Shown: positions 21,779-31,841 of the stretch, piece after piece
How the letters are laid out: every line of letters starts with the position of its first letter
Numbering within the stretch: the first letter of the stretch is position 1
DNA from: an uncultured Turicimonas sp.
Lineage (GTDB): Bacteria; Pseudomonadota; Gammaproteobacteria; Burkholderiales; Burkholderiaceae_F
Assembly (NCBI GenBank): GCA_947854175.1
Contig: CANTYJ010000027.1
Coordinates: 1-64,000 of the forward strand
Length of the DNA stretch: 64,000 bases
Direction of reading: 5' to 3'
Made by a program: the position numbers and the translations under genes
Notes under the pieces: model-generated
The model's input: the letters and a program-made list of their open reading frames with translations, nothing else
Told to the model about the DNA's origin: nothing
Databases searched by the model: none

Positions 21779-23437
21779 TTATTTTGAGTACTCACGCCAC
21801 TCACCTTTATCCATCTTCACATAATCTTTGTTCTGATAATGGATAACTTTGGCGTTCGCATTTTCAGACACAGCTTCTGTCTGGGGTAAATCTTTGACCA
21901 GGTCTGCTAAAGGAACTGAACCATGTTCTTCACCAAAATAATTGGATTCAAGAACTCTTCCGATAAGGCTACTGATAGCAAGATAACTTGTTGGTTCTTT
22001 AACCTGAACCTGTTCATCGCCATCGCCGATGCCGATGAATTTAACCATGGCCGGAACATGAGTAATCAAAGGACTGGGAATATCTCTCAAGTGTGCAACT
22101 TGAACTTTATCTCCTCTTTCAGCTGCACCGTGCTCAGGAACAACAACGAGCATAACCTTCTTTCCGGAAGCTTGAATGTCTTTAATCAGCGTTCCAAGAT
22201 CATCGAGCATGGCTTTTGCTCTGGGTTTAAAAGGAGCCAGACGTCTCTTATTCGCGAACCTGTTACCATCATGAAGTGCGATGAGGTTAAAGAATGTTGC
22301 GCTTCGCTTGTCTTTATTAGACGCAAGAATCTTTTCCCATTCTTTGAAAACGGCTCTGGCATCTCCAATCGGTTCTTCATCAAATGAGTCGTATCTCTTC
22401 GGATAGCTCATCGGCCCTAACTGCGGGCTGAGTCCAGCTAAATGTCGCAGACTTTGATAAAAATTATCGTATTTACCGCTATGGTCCATGAAAACGTGCT
22501 GGTTGTAACCAAGGTGGCCCAAGCGGTTCATCAGTTCACATTCAGGATTTCTTCCTTCATACAAATCTTCATGAGAAGGCTGACCGCAAACGGATTTCAA
22601 CAGTCTCAACGCAGCCGGCCCCGAATAGGATGTCGCCGAGTTGAAGTTATCAAACACAACATTAAACTGTTTTAAAACAGGGTGGTCTGTCAGGCCGGCA
22701 AAAGCCAAATCGTCGTTTGACAAAGAGCAAATATTAATCAGCAAAATATCAAACGGCGTGTCGTCCTTACCAAGCTTATCCGGGAACTGAGCTCTTCTCT
22801 GTTTTTCTTTATTATGAAATTCAAATAACCAAGAATCGAGATTGGCGTTGGTAGGCTTGGCTGTCTGCGGTAAAAGATCGGACTTTTTCTCTTCTTTGGC
22901 GGATGCGCCAGTGTTGTTTTGAGCTACGACTTGGGTAACCGGTTCAGCCGGTTTTTCAAACCATGGTTGCCAAATTGGGGCGCAAATCAACAAGAAAAGA
23001 TAACCCAACGTAAAAGTCGAAATTCTCAAATAATCTTTTAATCCGTAATAAGCAATTATCAGAAGAATCCCCAAACCAATCATCTGGAAGTTCAGGAAAT
23101 TTAAGGCTGAATCCAGAAGATAACCGCCTTCCATCGCCTGCAAGTTGTGCAGATTGCCTTTGATACTTTCGATACCGGGCAACCAACTTTCTGAGTACAC
23201 CAAAGCAGCGGCTGCAACGACAGCTATCAATGTCCTGATCCATCGGAGGTAACGATTTCCGATGGGAAAAATAACGAAAGCTGCCAGCAAACAGTTTTGT
23301 GCCAGATTTAAATGCAGATATCCGAACCCGGCTAGTAAAAATTCTCCTATGAAAAATACATTCCACAGGCCCAACCCGTTCCATTTGGCTATACCGGCTC
23401 TGCTCATCGTTTTGAACCTTTCTTCTTTATCTCTCAC
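21779..23437 (-). CDS. bcsG: Cellulose biosynthesis protein BcsG (phosphoethanolamine transferase-like)
   Basis: N-terminal TM region, sulfatase-like C-terminal domain (SLSNDDLAFAGL, VVVPEHGAAERGDKVQVAHLRDIPSPLITHVP); adjacent to bcsZ/B/A. Confidence 0.88.
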   Translation of the reverse strand: MRDKEERFKTMSRAGIAKWNGLGLWNVFFIGEFLLAGFGYLHLNLAQNCLLAAFVIFPIGNRYLRWIRTLIAVVAAAALVYSESWLPGIESIKGNLHNLQAMEGGYLLDSALNFLNFQMIGLGILLIIAYYGLKDYLRISTFTLGYLFLLICAPIWQPWFEKPAEPVTQVVAQNNTGASAKEEKKSDLLPQTAKPTNANLDSWLFEFHNKEKQRRAQFPDKLGKDDTPFDILLINICSLSNDDLAFAGLTDHPVLKQFNVVFDNFNSATSYSGPAALRLLKSVCGQPSHEDLYEGRNPECELMNRLGHLGYNQHVFMDHSGKYDNFYQSLRHLAGLSPQLGPMSYPKRYDSFDEEPIGDARAVFKEWEKILASNKDKRSATFFNLIALHDGNRFANKRRLAPFKPRAKAMLDDLGTLIKDIQASGKKVMLVVVPEHGAAERGDKVQVAHLRDIPSPLITHVPAMVKFIGIGDGDEQVQVKEPTSYLAISSLIGRVLESNYFGEEHGSVPLADLVKDLPQTEAVSENANAKVIHYQNKDYVKMDKGEWREYSK

Positions 23438-23443
23438 TGCGTT

Positions 23444-24547
23444 TTACTTCGCAGCGTCTGTTGTTTGAACTTTGATTAGTAAGTTATCTTTCGGCAGGAA
23501 AAGTCTTCCTTTTTCATCAAAAGCATAATACTTGTAATCAAAGCCTAAACCGTAAATAGTCAGTACATTACGATAATAATTGTCGCCTACCATCTTGGTA
23601 TTTGTCAGAAGAGTTCTAATCACTGCCCCGCTTTTATCGCTTGAGACATATGGTAAGAAGCAGGCTCCGAAGGCATTGACGTCCCGCTGGCTAAAATGCA
23701 TATTTCCAAGATTAACTTCTTCAGGCGGCACATTAAGTGTTTTTACCGCATCTATCATGGGTTGGTAGTGCTTATAAAGAACTTCATAAAGAGGATCTTT
23801 CGGCGACATCATTGCTGACCACAGGTACGTTCTGATAGCGTTATAACTTCCTACCATACCGTCCGGGTTTAGCAATTTGCCGTCAGGACCAAATTTTGCC
23901 CAGTCGGGAGCTGCACCGCCGGGGGAGCAAATCATCATCGCATTAATAGAGCCCTCCAAAACCGGCAACCAGTAGGCATCATGCTCGGCAAAACGTCTGA
24001 GAATAAATGGAGGGTAGTAGCTCGGGTTAATAGTAATAACCCCTTTTTCTTCGAACCCAACCCTTCCCGGAAGGATCACTTTTCCGACATTTGGAATATC
24101 TCTGACCAGTTCTTTGAGCTTGGCCAAATAGCCTTCAGCTTTTTCCATGTATTTGGGCTCATTCCAGATGCGAGCTGCCTCCATTAAGCAATAAGCAATC
24201 CACATATCGGAGTCAGTTGCGTTATTCGTATCCAGAATTTTTCCCTGACTTTCTTTTTTGCCGTCCGGAATCCCCCAATACCAAGCAGGCTGGTCTTTGC
24301 CCAGATTTTTTTCTGTCCAGTTAAAAAGTTTGTCAAAACTTTCTCTGTCGTTGGAGACCAGAGCAAAGAACATACCGTAGGACTGTCCCTCGGAGGTTGT
24401 AATGAGTTTCGAGTCGCTGTAATCGACAACTCTTCCTTCTTCCGTCACGTTTACTTGCTTGAATTCATCCCACAGATTCCAGGCATGTGCCGGAAGCTGT
24501 ACCGCAAAAGCCAGAAGACAAGCTGCGAATAATTTCTGTTTAATCAT
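23444..24547 (-). CDS. bcsZ: Cellulose synthase-associated endoglucanase, GH8
   Basis: Signal peptide, TTSEGQSYGMFFALVSNDRESFDKLFNWTEKNL and NATDSDMWIAYCLMEA. Confidence 0.93.
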   Translation of the reverse strand: MIKQKLFAACLLAFAVQLPAHAWNLWDEFKQVNVTEEGRVVDYSDSKLITTSEGQSYGMFFALVSNDRESFDKLFNWTEKNLGKDQPAWYWGIPDGKKESQGKILDTNNATDSDMWIAYCLMEAARIWNEPKYMEKAEGYLAKLKELVRDIPNVGKVILPGRVGFEEKGVITINPSYYPPFILRRFAEHDAYWLPVLEGSINAMMICSPGGAAPDWAKFGPDGKLLNPDGMVGSYNAIRTYLWSAMMSPKDPLYEVLYKHYQPMIDAVKTLNVPPEEVNLGNMHFSQRDVNAFGACFLPYVSSDKSGAVIRTLLTNTKMVGDNYYRNVLTIYGLGFDYKYYAFDEKGRLFLPKDNLLIKVQTTDAAK

Positions 24548-24565
24548 GTTTCCTCACCTTTCTTC

Positions 24566-26863
24566 TTACTTATTGCGACGACTGCGGAATCTGATAAGAG
24601 AGTGCATCAGATAGTAGATACCGCCGGCAAACAGTGTGGCACAAACCAGCGTAAACAAGACCAGTAAAAGAGGCTGATCAAGCATCGAATACCAGATCCT
24701 CTGATGCCAGGGAAGTGAACCGGTGTAATAAGTCTGAACACCTTCATACGTGACGGGAGCTGCATTTGTCCTGAAAATAGCAACACCACCGTCGATTAAT
24801 TTAAGATCTCCCGGGTACATCAGACGTTTATTAATTAAGAAGCTTCCGTCTTGTCCGTCACCTAAAACAGCAACAACGGACCGTTCACTGTCAAATGGTG
24901 ACTGATATTGAACAATAGCAGCAACACCGGCATCTTCGGCAACGACTGCAGAACTATTCTTTTGTGCTTTATCTCCGATAAAGGAGTCGGAAATGCCTTT
25001 CTTCAATGCTTCTATAGCGACTGAAGAATCCTTTCCATCCAAACTATTTAGAACACCGCTTGAATCTCCGAAGACCAGAATATCTTTATCTTCCAGTGTT
25101 TTCTTATCGATGTTTTCTACGACAACTGCTTTAGTTACAGGATAGCCGGTCTGAGCAGACATACGAGCCATCGTGTTCAGATAGGTCGTCAGAACTGCCG
25201 GAGAGGCATCCTTACCAATAACAATACCGGTCTCAGATAAATCGGCGTACTTAGTAAACGGGAATCCGCTTACTGTAAATAAATTGAGATTAGGAAGCTT
25301 GGCAAAATGATAAAAGCCCGAGAAATCAATGGTGGAACCTGGATCAATTTCTACCTGACTCGGAATTAAAGCAACCGACTTACAGTTTTCTACGGAGCCT
25401 CCAGGAACTGCCAAGCCATACTGGAAATCAAACTGAAGAATGTTGTCAGCACCAAGCAGACCTGAGGGCACAGAAGTGCCGTTCCACATATTGGCTAAGC
25501 CATTGAGCAAAGAAAACTTAGAATTGAATGAGCTACTGTTTTTATTTGGATCAAGATCAAAAGACTCAACCAATTGCTCATTGAGCAAAAAGCGCATCTG
25601 AGCCGGTTCTCCGCTTGTCGGCTTGGTATAACGGTATCTCAGATCCAGATCAACATTGCTTCGGTTGACCATATAAAGATCAGGCGGAAGGCGGATCTCT
25701 AAAGTAATAGGTGCCGGATGTAATCCCGAGCTTCTCAATTGGCCACGATATTTTGCCAACGACTCAAATGTGACTTTGTCACCGGTTGGAATCCAGTTAG
25801 GCGCATCGTATGCCTGACGGTTAGGGGCCGGCTTAAAATCTTTGATTTCAGCCGAGCTGCCGGTTAATGTCTGTGAGTTTGTTGCTAACCACTCTGTTGC
25901 GACTACCAAATCATTTTCATCGCGGCCGGCAATGACTAACACTTTTGCAAACGATGTTTTAGGTGCGTCAACAATTGTCACCAAAGGTCCTTTTACCTGA
26001 GGGAAATCTTTCAGGAACTCGGGACGTTCTGTGTTAGTAATAAAAGTAACGAAATTCTTTTGTTGAGGGAGCTCCTTGATATAAACCGGAAATTCTGCCC
26101 CTCTCCAATCTGTTTTCGTTCCTACCCAGGAAGCAAAAGTACCTGCAGCTTTTTTAAGCGTAGCAGATGGGTTCTGAGTAAATAAAACCGGTAATGTTGT
26201 CGCTGCCGGACTCAAAGTGTTTGCAAACGGTACCGGCAATATGCTGAGGTCATTTGCCAATCTAAGCTGTTGTTTGCTAAAGGACATGTAGCTTGATTCA
26301 TCAATTGTCAGCCACAGCGAAGGATTGGCTACGTTGCCACAGTTATTTGTATAAACCCCGACAAATTCAATAGTCATGCGGTTGCTTTCTTCAATATTTT
26401 TTGTATTGAGTTCAACCACTGCGGTTACAGGATTTCCAAGTTGCTCTTTTGTAATCGGCAGAGTCTTTTGGATCTGTCCGTTCAGAAATATATTTAATTG
26501 ACTTTGCTGAGGAATCAAAGACGGCGAAGGAGTGTATTTCAGCGTTACGGAAGCCTTAGAAATAATTTCATTTTTAGGGCTGTAAAACCTGAAACTTCTT
26601 TCCGGATAAATACCTGTCAACTTGATTTGTTCGACTTTACCTTCCGGCACAAAATCAAATAAAGAGCTTTCGGAACGAATGACAGGAATCTCATCGGTTC
26701 TATAGTTAGGTTCAACATCCCGGATAAAAACTGTATTGTTATCCGGAGCAGAATTCACCGGACTAAACGGAAGCATGGCCGCTAAAAAGGCCGCTGCCCA
26801 AAGTTTCAAAGAGTGTTTTCTGCAAAAATTCTTACCATTCATGCTTTTTTTATTGCTCGGCAT
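24566..26863 (-). CDS. bcsB: Cellulose synthase regulatory subunit BcsB
   Basis: Signal peptide, BcsB-type domains, C-terminal TM anchor; between bcsA and bcsZ. Confidence 0.93.
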   Translation of the reverse strand: MPSNKKSMNGKNFCRKHSLKLWAAAFLAAMLPFSPVNSAPDNNTVFIRDVEPNYRTDEIPVIRSESSLFDFVPEGKVEQIKLTGIYPERSFRFYSPKNEIISKASVTLKYTPSPSLIPQQSQLNIFLNGQIQKTLPITKEQLGNPVTAVVELNTKNIEESNRMTIEFVGVYTNNCGNVANPSLWLTIDESSYMSFSKQQLRLANDLSILPVPFANTLSPAATTLPVLFTQNPSATLKKAAGTFASWVGTKTDWRGAEFPVYIKELPQQKNFVTFITNTERPEFLKDFPQVKGPLVTIVDAPKTSFAKVLVIAGRDENDLVVATEWLATNSQTLTGSSAEIKDFKPAPNRQAYDAPNWIPTGDKVTFESLAKYRGQLRSSGLHPAPITLEIRLPPDLYMVNRSNVDLDLRYRYTKPTSGEPAQMRFLLNEQLVESFDLDPNKNSSSFNSKFSLLNGLANMWNGTSVPSGLLGADNILQFDFQYGLAVPGGSVENCKSVALIPSQVEIDPGSTIDFSGFYHFAKLPNLNLFTVSGFPFTKYADLSETGIVIGKDASPAVLTTYLNTMARMSAQTGYPVTKAVVVENIDKKTLEDKDILVFGDSSGVLNSLDGKDSSVAIEALKKGISDSFIGDKAQKNSSAVVAEDAGVAAIVQYQSPFDSERSVVAVLGDGQDGSFLINKRLMYPGDLKLIDGGVAIFRTNAAPVTYEGVQTYYTGSLPWHQRIWYSMLDQPLLLVLFTLVCATLFAGGIYYLMHSLIRFRSRRNK

Positions 26864-26999
26864 AAAGTCACTTTAATTTGTTAAGTCAAACTACTTAGAT
26901 ACAGCAATTACTCTACCTTACCAGTAGTAGGTACCATTATATTTTATGGAATCCGTAATTTCGAGGTAGTAATCTTTGGTCCCAAAGGAAGCACGCTAC

Positions 27000-29654
27000 T
27001 TAATTAGCAAAAATTCTATGTTTTTTTATGACAGTAAGTTTCGGCATCCTTGGCATAAAACTCAGCAACCACTTCACTGAGCCAAAGGTTGCCATGAAGA
27101 TCCAATTGGTTGACGGAGGCGTGTAATTTAGAAAAGCATCAACACCTTGTTTGGCCATTCTTACCAACGCCACAAAGCCGTCAAACATACCAAAACCCCG
27201 TACTTTGGCTTGTCTTTGAATCCATAACTCAGGAACTCCGAAGGTACAAGCTGTAAATTCTTTTTCCTTTTCCAAAGTTTCCTGATGAACTATCAAATCA
27301 ACGATTCCCGGAGAAATAATTCCTGCGACAGTGCAATTAAAAGTATGGGCACGTTTACCATGTCCAAACGTGATTGTTACTTTTTCATCCAATTTGAGAT
27401 TCGGCATTAGAGAAGGCACTTTAAATACGACCTGACAGTCCTTTTGTGAAAATGCAGCCATCGTAGCCGTCGTTTTTGTTCCGTCCGGCAATCCGATTTG
27501 GACTTTTTGCGTTGCAGATACTCTCGGGAATTTTCTTTGTTGGGCGCTTTCCACACAGACGGCAACAGAAGCGAACAAGATGATCAAGTTATAAATAATC
27601 CAGCCAATGTTGATAGCTAGCATCAGAACCTGGTATTGATCAGCTCCAATCATTTTATAAAGACCAAATCCCAAACCCGCTAAGTTTAAAAACAGCAAAA
27701 TGAGGTAAGGTTTTGCTACCGACCATTCGACAAATGCTTTATCAATCACACCTCCCTTCGCGGTCACGTTGAATTTACCTTTATGAGGTGCAAACAAAGC
27801 GACCAAAGTTGGAACGAAGATATACCAGGACAGGATCGTTTCGTAAATTGCACTGACAAACGGAAACCTATAGCCTTTATGAATGACATATGTTGTCATT
27901 GTCGAATGAACCATATGCGGGATCAAGTACACGAAGATAGCGATCGCACTGGCATAAATGACGTAAATATTTGCAAACAAAAATGGTAAAGGGGCCAATA
28001 AGAAAATGATTCTAGGCAGACCATGAAGAAAATGGATCATGGCATTTAAGAAACAAAGCCGTTGAGGAATTGTCAGTCCTTTTCCAAAGAGAGGATTATC
28101 GAGCCGGAAAATCTGCACCATTCCTCTTGCCCAACGAATTCTCTGTCCAATATGTGCGGCTAATGTTTCTGTGCTCAATCCTGCCGATAACGGAGTGCTT
28201 AAAAATGCCGAAGACCAGCCTTTACGGTTCAATTTCAACGAAGTATGGGCATCTTCGGTCACGGTCTCAACCGCGATACCGCCAACTTCTTCCAGAGCTT
28301 TTCTTCGCATAATAGCGCAAGATCCGCAGAACATCGTAGCATTCCAGGTGTCATTTCCTTTCTGGATGAAATCATGGAATAAAGAGTTTTCGTTCGGAAC
28401 ACATTCCGTTAAACCCAAATTTTTCTCGAACGGGTCCTGGGAGTAAAAATGATGAGGAGTTTGAATTAAAGCAATATGTTTATCTTTAAAAAACCATCCC
28501 ATCGTTTTTTTAAGGAAACTTCGGACGGGCACATGGTCACAGTCAAAAATCGCAACGAAATCTCCATGAGTTTTCGTCATTGCGTGATTAATATTACCTG
28601 CCTTGGCATGATTATGCTGTTCGCGTTTGATATACCCGGCACCAACCGCATTAGAAAAGTCTTCGAACTCCTTCCGGCTTCCGTCATCGAGGACATGAAC
28701 ATGTAATCTGTCTTTTGGCCAGTCCATCGTCAACGCCGCATAAACTGTTGGTTTTACGACATCGAGAGGCTCGTTATAAGTCGGAATAAAAACATCGACA
28801 TGTGGCCACTTTGACTCATCTTTCGGTAAAGATGTGGGTTTCCTGTCCAAGGCCCAGCAAACCTGGAAATAGCCGAGGAGCATCACAATAAAGGCATAGG
28901 TCTCGGCCAGAATCAGTAACCATGAAAAAATAACGCTTAAAAAGCTATTGGGATTAATGGTTTCTGTATAGCGCCACCACATATACCGGCTCGAAACGAT
29001 CACACTGATGACTACTAACATCAGCAATGTTAGTTTGGTTTGAGCCTGGAACAATAACAGAGCACTCACCCATAAAATCGACAAGAAGATGATCTGTTCT
29101 TCCAAGCTAAACGGCTGAGTGATACACAAAACGCAAAGAACAAAGCCTACACTTAAGAGAGCTCCTATAAAGATTTTTTTTAATAGGCTGAATTTAGGGG
29201 GCTCAACGTTATTTTCTTCATCTTCGGAACTTTGCTCTGACGGAGAGTCTGAGAGTAGAAGTTTAGAGACTGTCTCAGAAAGACTTCTCAGCATTTTGCC
29301 GACTTTAAGCCGGACAAAGCGAATCGAAGCGATCACAAAATTGGGTTTGTTTTTCTTTCCTTGTGAGAATTTATCTTTTGTAATGACAAAAAAACTCAAG
29401 AAGATTAACTGAAATAAGATCCTTATTGAATCCAAGGGACGAAGATTATGGAAATTAATTTGAGGAAAATAAAACGCCCTATTTCTAAAAATTTTTTTAT
29501 AAAGTCTGTTTTCCAAGGGAAATACAGCCAGAGCAAGCAGAAAAGCAACTGCGTTTAAAGCATAGCTCCACTTCGAGGAGCAACGGGTTTTTAAAAGACC
29601 CAGATCTGTCTTCAGACTAAGATCAAAACTCCTTACTAACTGACCTAGAAGCAT
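27000..29654 (-). CDS. bcsA: Cellulose synthase catalytic subunit BcsA with C-terminal PilZ-like domain
   Basis: GT2 motifs DDGS, FDCDH (DxD), TVTED, QRIRW; C-terminal QQRKFPRVSATQ. Confidence 0.95.
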   Translation of the reverse strand: MLLGQLVRSFDLSLKTDLGLLKTRCSSKWSYALNAVAFLLALAVFPLENRLYKKIFRNRAFYFPQINFHNLRPLDSIRILFQLIFLSFFVITKDKFSQGKKNKPNFVIASIRFVRLKVGKMLRSLSETVSKLLLSDSPSEQSSEDEENNVEPPKFSLLKKIFIGALLSVGFVLCVLCITQPFSLEEQIIFLSILWVSALLLFQAQTKLTLLMLVVISVIVSSRYMWWRYTETINPNSFLSVIFSWLLILAETYAFIVMLLGYFQVCWALDRKPTSLPKDESKWPHVDVFIPTYNEPLDVVKPTVYAALTMDWPKDRLHVHVLDDGSRKEFEDFSNAVGAGYIKREQHNHAKAGNINHAMTKTHGDFVAIFDCDHVPVRSFLKKTMGWFFKDKHIALIQTPHHFYSQDPFEKNLGLTECVPNENSLFHDFIQKGNDTWNATMFCGSCAIMRRKALEEVGGIAVETVTEDAHTSLKLNRKGWSSAFLSTPLSAGLSTETLAAHIGQRIRWARGMVQIFRLDNPLFGKGLTIPQRLCFLNAMIHFLHGLPRIIFLLAPLPFLFANIYVIYASAIAIFVYLIPHMVHSTMTTYVIHKGYRFPFVSAIYETILSWYIFVPTLVALFAPHKGKFNVTAKGGVIDKAFVEWSVAKPYLILLFLNLAGLGFGLYKMIGADQYQVLMLAINIGWIIYNLIILFASVAVCVESAQQRKFPRVSATQKVQIGLPDGTKTTATMAAFSQKDCQVVFKVPSLMPNLKLDEKVTITFGHGKRAHTFNCTVAGIISPGIVDLIVHQETLEKEKEFTACTFGVPELWIQRQAKVRGFGMFDGFVALVRMAKQGVDAFLNYTPPSTNWIFMATFGSVKWLLSFMPRMPKLTVIKKHRIFAN

Positions 29655-29877
29655 GAGAGCCTTCCTTACCTTATTTTTTCTTTTTTACTCTTCAAAAATA
29701 TGATTAGTATTCTACGAGATTACTTAGCTCAACCGAGTTTTTTTCGGGTAGCCTCAGCAAAGAGATGTTACCTTTAACTGAATCTTTGTCTCCATTTGGT
29801 TTATCCACGCACTCTGAACGGAAATCAGTGTTTTATTATTCAAACTATCACGTTAAAGAAATTACAAGGTGAGCCCA

Positions 29878-30384
29878 ATGGTATCTATAAAAAACGTTGC
29901 ATTAGCTTCTGCAGTTGTTGCTATTCTTGCCGGATGTCAGGCAAACGGTGATATTTACCGTTCTGATGTTTATTCTGCCGGACAGGTTAACCAGGCCCAA
30001 CAAGTGCAAACAGTGCAGATTATCGCCATTCAACCAGCACGGGTTGCGGTAAACAACTCAACGGACAGATCAACTAATCAATTGCTGGGCACTGTTATTG
30101 GCGGACTAATTGGCGGCGTTATCGGTCACTCTATTGACAGAGGAAGCGGAACAACAATCGGCGCTATTGCCGGCGGTGCACTTGGAGCTGCCGGTTCCAG
30201 TTATGCTTCTCCAAAAGATGCACTTGTGAACGGTGTGCAGTTAACATTCAAAATGAACGGAAGGATTTTCAATTCAGCACAAGTCGGCAAGATGTGCGAG
30301 TTTAAATTAGGTCCTGCAATTATGACTTCGACAAGTCCGACCAGCACCCGCATTCAACCTAATAACCCTTACGGATGTAACTAA
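29878..30384 (+). CDS. Glycine-zipper (17 kDa antigen/SlyB-like) lipoprotein; ATG at 29878 preferred over GTG at 29869
   Basis: Lipobox LAGC; GTVIGGLIGGVIGHSIDRGSGTTIGAIAGGALGA glycine zipper. Confidence 0.8.
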   Translation: MVSIKNVALASAVVAILAGCQANGDIYRSDVYSAGQVNQAQQVQTVQIIAIQPARVAVNNSTDRSTNQLLGTVIGGLIGGVIGHSIDRGSGTTIGAIAGGALGAAGSSYASPKDALVNGVQLTFKMNGRIFNSAQVGKMCEFKLGPAIMTSTSPTSTRIQPNNPYGCN

Positions 30385-30401
30385 TTAATCAGAGAACGGC
30401 A

Positions 30402-30905
30402 ATGAAGAAAACGTTATTGACTGTTTTTATCGGTTTTGCATTAAGTAGCGGTGCATACTCTCAACAGATCGTTGAGCAAACTTACCCGATTGCTCCTGTT
30501 TCACCTGTAGACCAACAGATTATGGCTGTTCAGCAAGCTGAACAGGAAATCCGCTCTACCGAGCAGGCAATTGCTTTACAAAAAGCACAGGCCGCTGAAA
30601 GGCAAGCAAAGATTAATGCTCAAGCAGCAGCAAAGAGACGGGCTGCACAGGCAAAAATAACTGCCGAAAAGAAAGCTAAACAAGCAGAAATTGACGCACA
30701 ACGACAAGCGGCTGCTGCTGAAGAAAAGAACTACAACGATCAAATGAAACAGATCGATCTGGAAATGAAGAAACTTGATCTTGAGTTAAAACGTTCACAA
30801 GTCAAAACTCAGATCGATATGAACGATGTGGCTCAACAGAAGGCAAGGATGCAACTAGAGAAAGAAGTTGGCGCATTAAAACAGAGCTCAGATATTCAAA
30901 AATAG
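30402..30905 (+). CDS. Secreted Ala/Gln/Lys-rich coiled-coil protein, unknown function
   Basis: Signal peptide then long charged coiled coil; 18 nt downstream of lipoprotein. Confidence 0.65.
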   Translation: MKKTLLTVFIGFALSSGAYSQQIVEQTYPIAPVSPVDQQIMAVQQAEQEIRSTEQAIALQKAQAAERQAKINAQAAAKRRAAQAKITAEKKAKQAEIDAQRQAAAAEEKNYNDQMKQIDLEMKKLDLELKRSQVKTQIDMNDVAQQKARMQLEKEVGALKQSSDIQK

Positions 30906-30931
30906 TAAAATCTGCGCCGATGGAATCTGTA

Positions 30932-30956
30932 GAAAACGGCCGTTTCGGCCGTTTTC
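30932..30956. terminator. Bidirectional intrinsic terminator between coiled-coil gene and mlaB
   Basis: GAAAACGGCCG-TTT-CGGCCGTTTTC palindrome with A/T flanks. Confidence 0.85.
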
Positions 30957-31214
30957 TTATGAGGTTAATAAATCAGTGACGTTATATAGATCGGAGAGTT
31001 TATTGAGATTCTCCGGAACGTTAATAAATTTGATGGAAGCTTTTTTCTTTTCCGCTTCCTGTTTCCAACGAACCGCAACAGCAATGGCAGCGCTATCAAT
31101 TTTTTGAACTTCACTCAAATCAAATGTGTAGTCCTCGCTATCGATAGCTTTCAAACCTTCATTGAGAACGTTCATCGCATTGGAGCAACTGACCTCCTTA
31201 TAGGTTAATTTCAT
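30957..31214 (-). CDS. mlaB: STAS domain protein MlaB
   Basis: FDLSEVQKIDSAAIAVAVRWKQEA; end of mla operon. Confidence 0.85.
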   Translation of the reverse strand: MKLTYKEVSCSNAMNVLNEGLKAIDSEDYTFDLSEVQKIDSAAIAVAVRWKQEAEKKKASIKFINVPENLNKLSDLYNVTDLLTS

Positions 31215-31217
31215 AAA

Positions 31218-31841
31218 TTATTTACTTCCTTTGGAAGTACGGTCTCTTAACTGTTTAATCAAGTTATTCAGACCTCCATTTGAAATAACGGATGCAAATT
31301 GACTGCGGTAGTTTTCAACAAGCCAGACACCGCCGACATTGACATCAAAAATTTTCCAGGAACCGTCCTTATTCTTCAAAAGACGATAGTCAAGTTGAAT
31401 CGGGTCTCTTTGGGAAGCTGACAGTTTTGTTCTGACGATAACCAAGCGATCATTGGTTTCAAAATTATTTCTTGCCATCTCCAATTTATAGTCAGCAGCT
31501 TCTTTTAATGCTCCTGAATAAACTGCTATCAGAAGTTGTCTGAACAAAGACTGAATCTCCTGTTTCTGTTCAGAAGTTGCATTTCTCCACTGAGGGCCAA
31601 CTGCCATTCTGGTCATTCTTTGAAAGTCAACATACGGAAGAATATTCTCGTCGACCAATTTATTGATAGCAGATGAATCCTGAGCCTGTAATTCCGGATG
31701 GTCTTTAATTTGCTTAAGAACGTCATTCGTCACTTCTGTTATTAAAACATCCGGTGCTTTATGTAAATCAACTGCGGCTACAGAAAGAGAAGAAACCGCG
31801 GCAAAGATAAACGCTATAAAAGAGAACCAAAATTTTTTCAT
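31218..31841 (-). CDS. mlaC: Phospholipid-binding protein MlaC
   Basis: Signal peptide; ENILPYVDFQRMTRMAVGPQWRNAT; KIFDVNVGGVWLVENYRSQF. Confidence 0.93.
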   Translation of the reverse strand: MKKFWFSFIAFIFAAVSSLSVAAVDLHKAPDVLITEVTNDVLKQIKDHPELQAQDSSAINKLVDENILPYVDFQRMTRMAVGPQWRNATSEQKQEIQSLFRQLLIAVYSGALKEAADYKLEMARNNFETNDRLVIVRTKLSASQRDPIQLDYRLLKNKDGSWKIFDVNVGGVWLVENYRSQFASVISNGGLNNLIKQLRDRTSKGSK

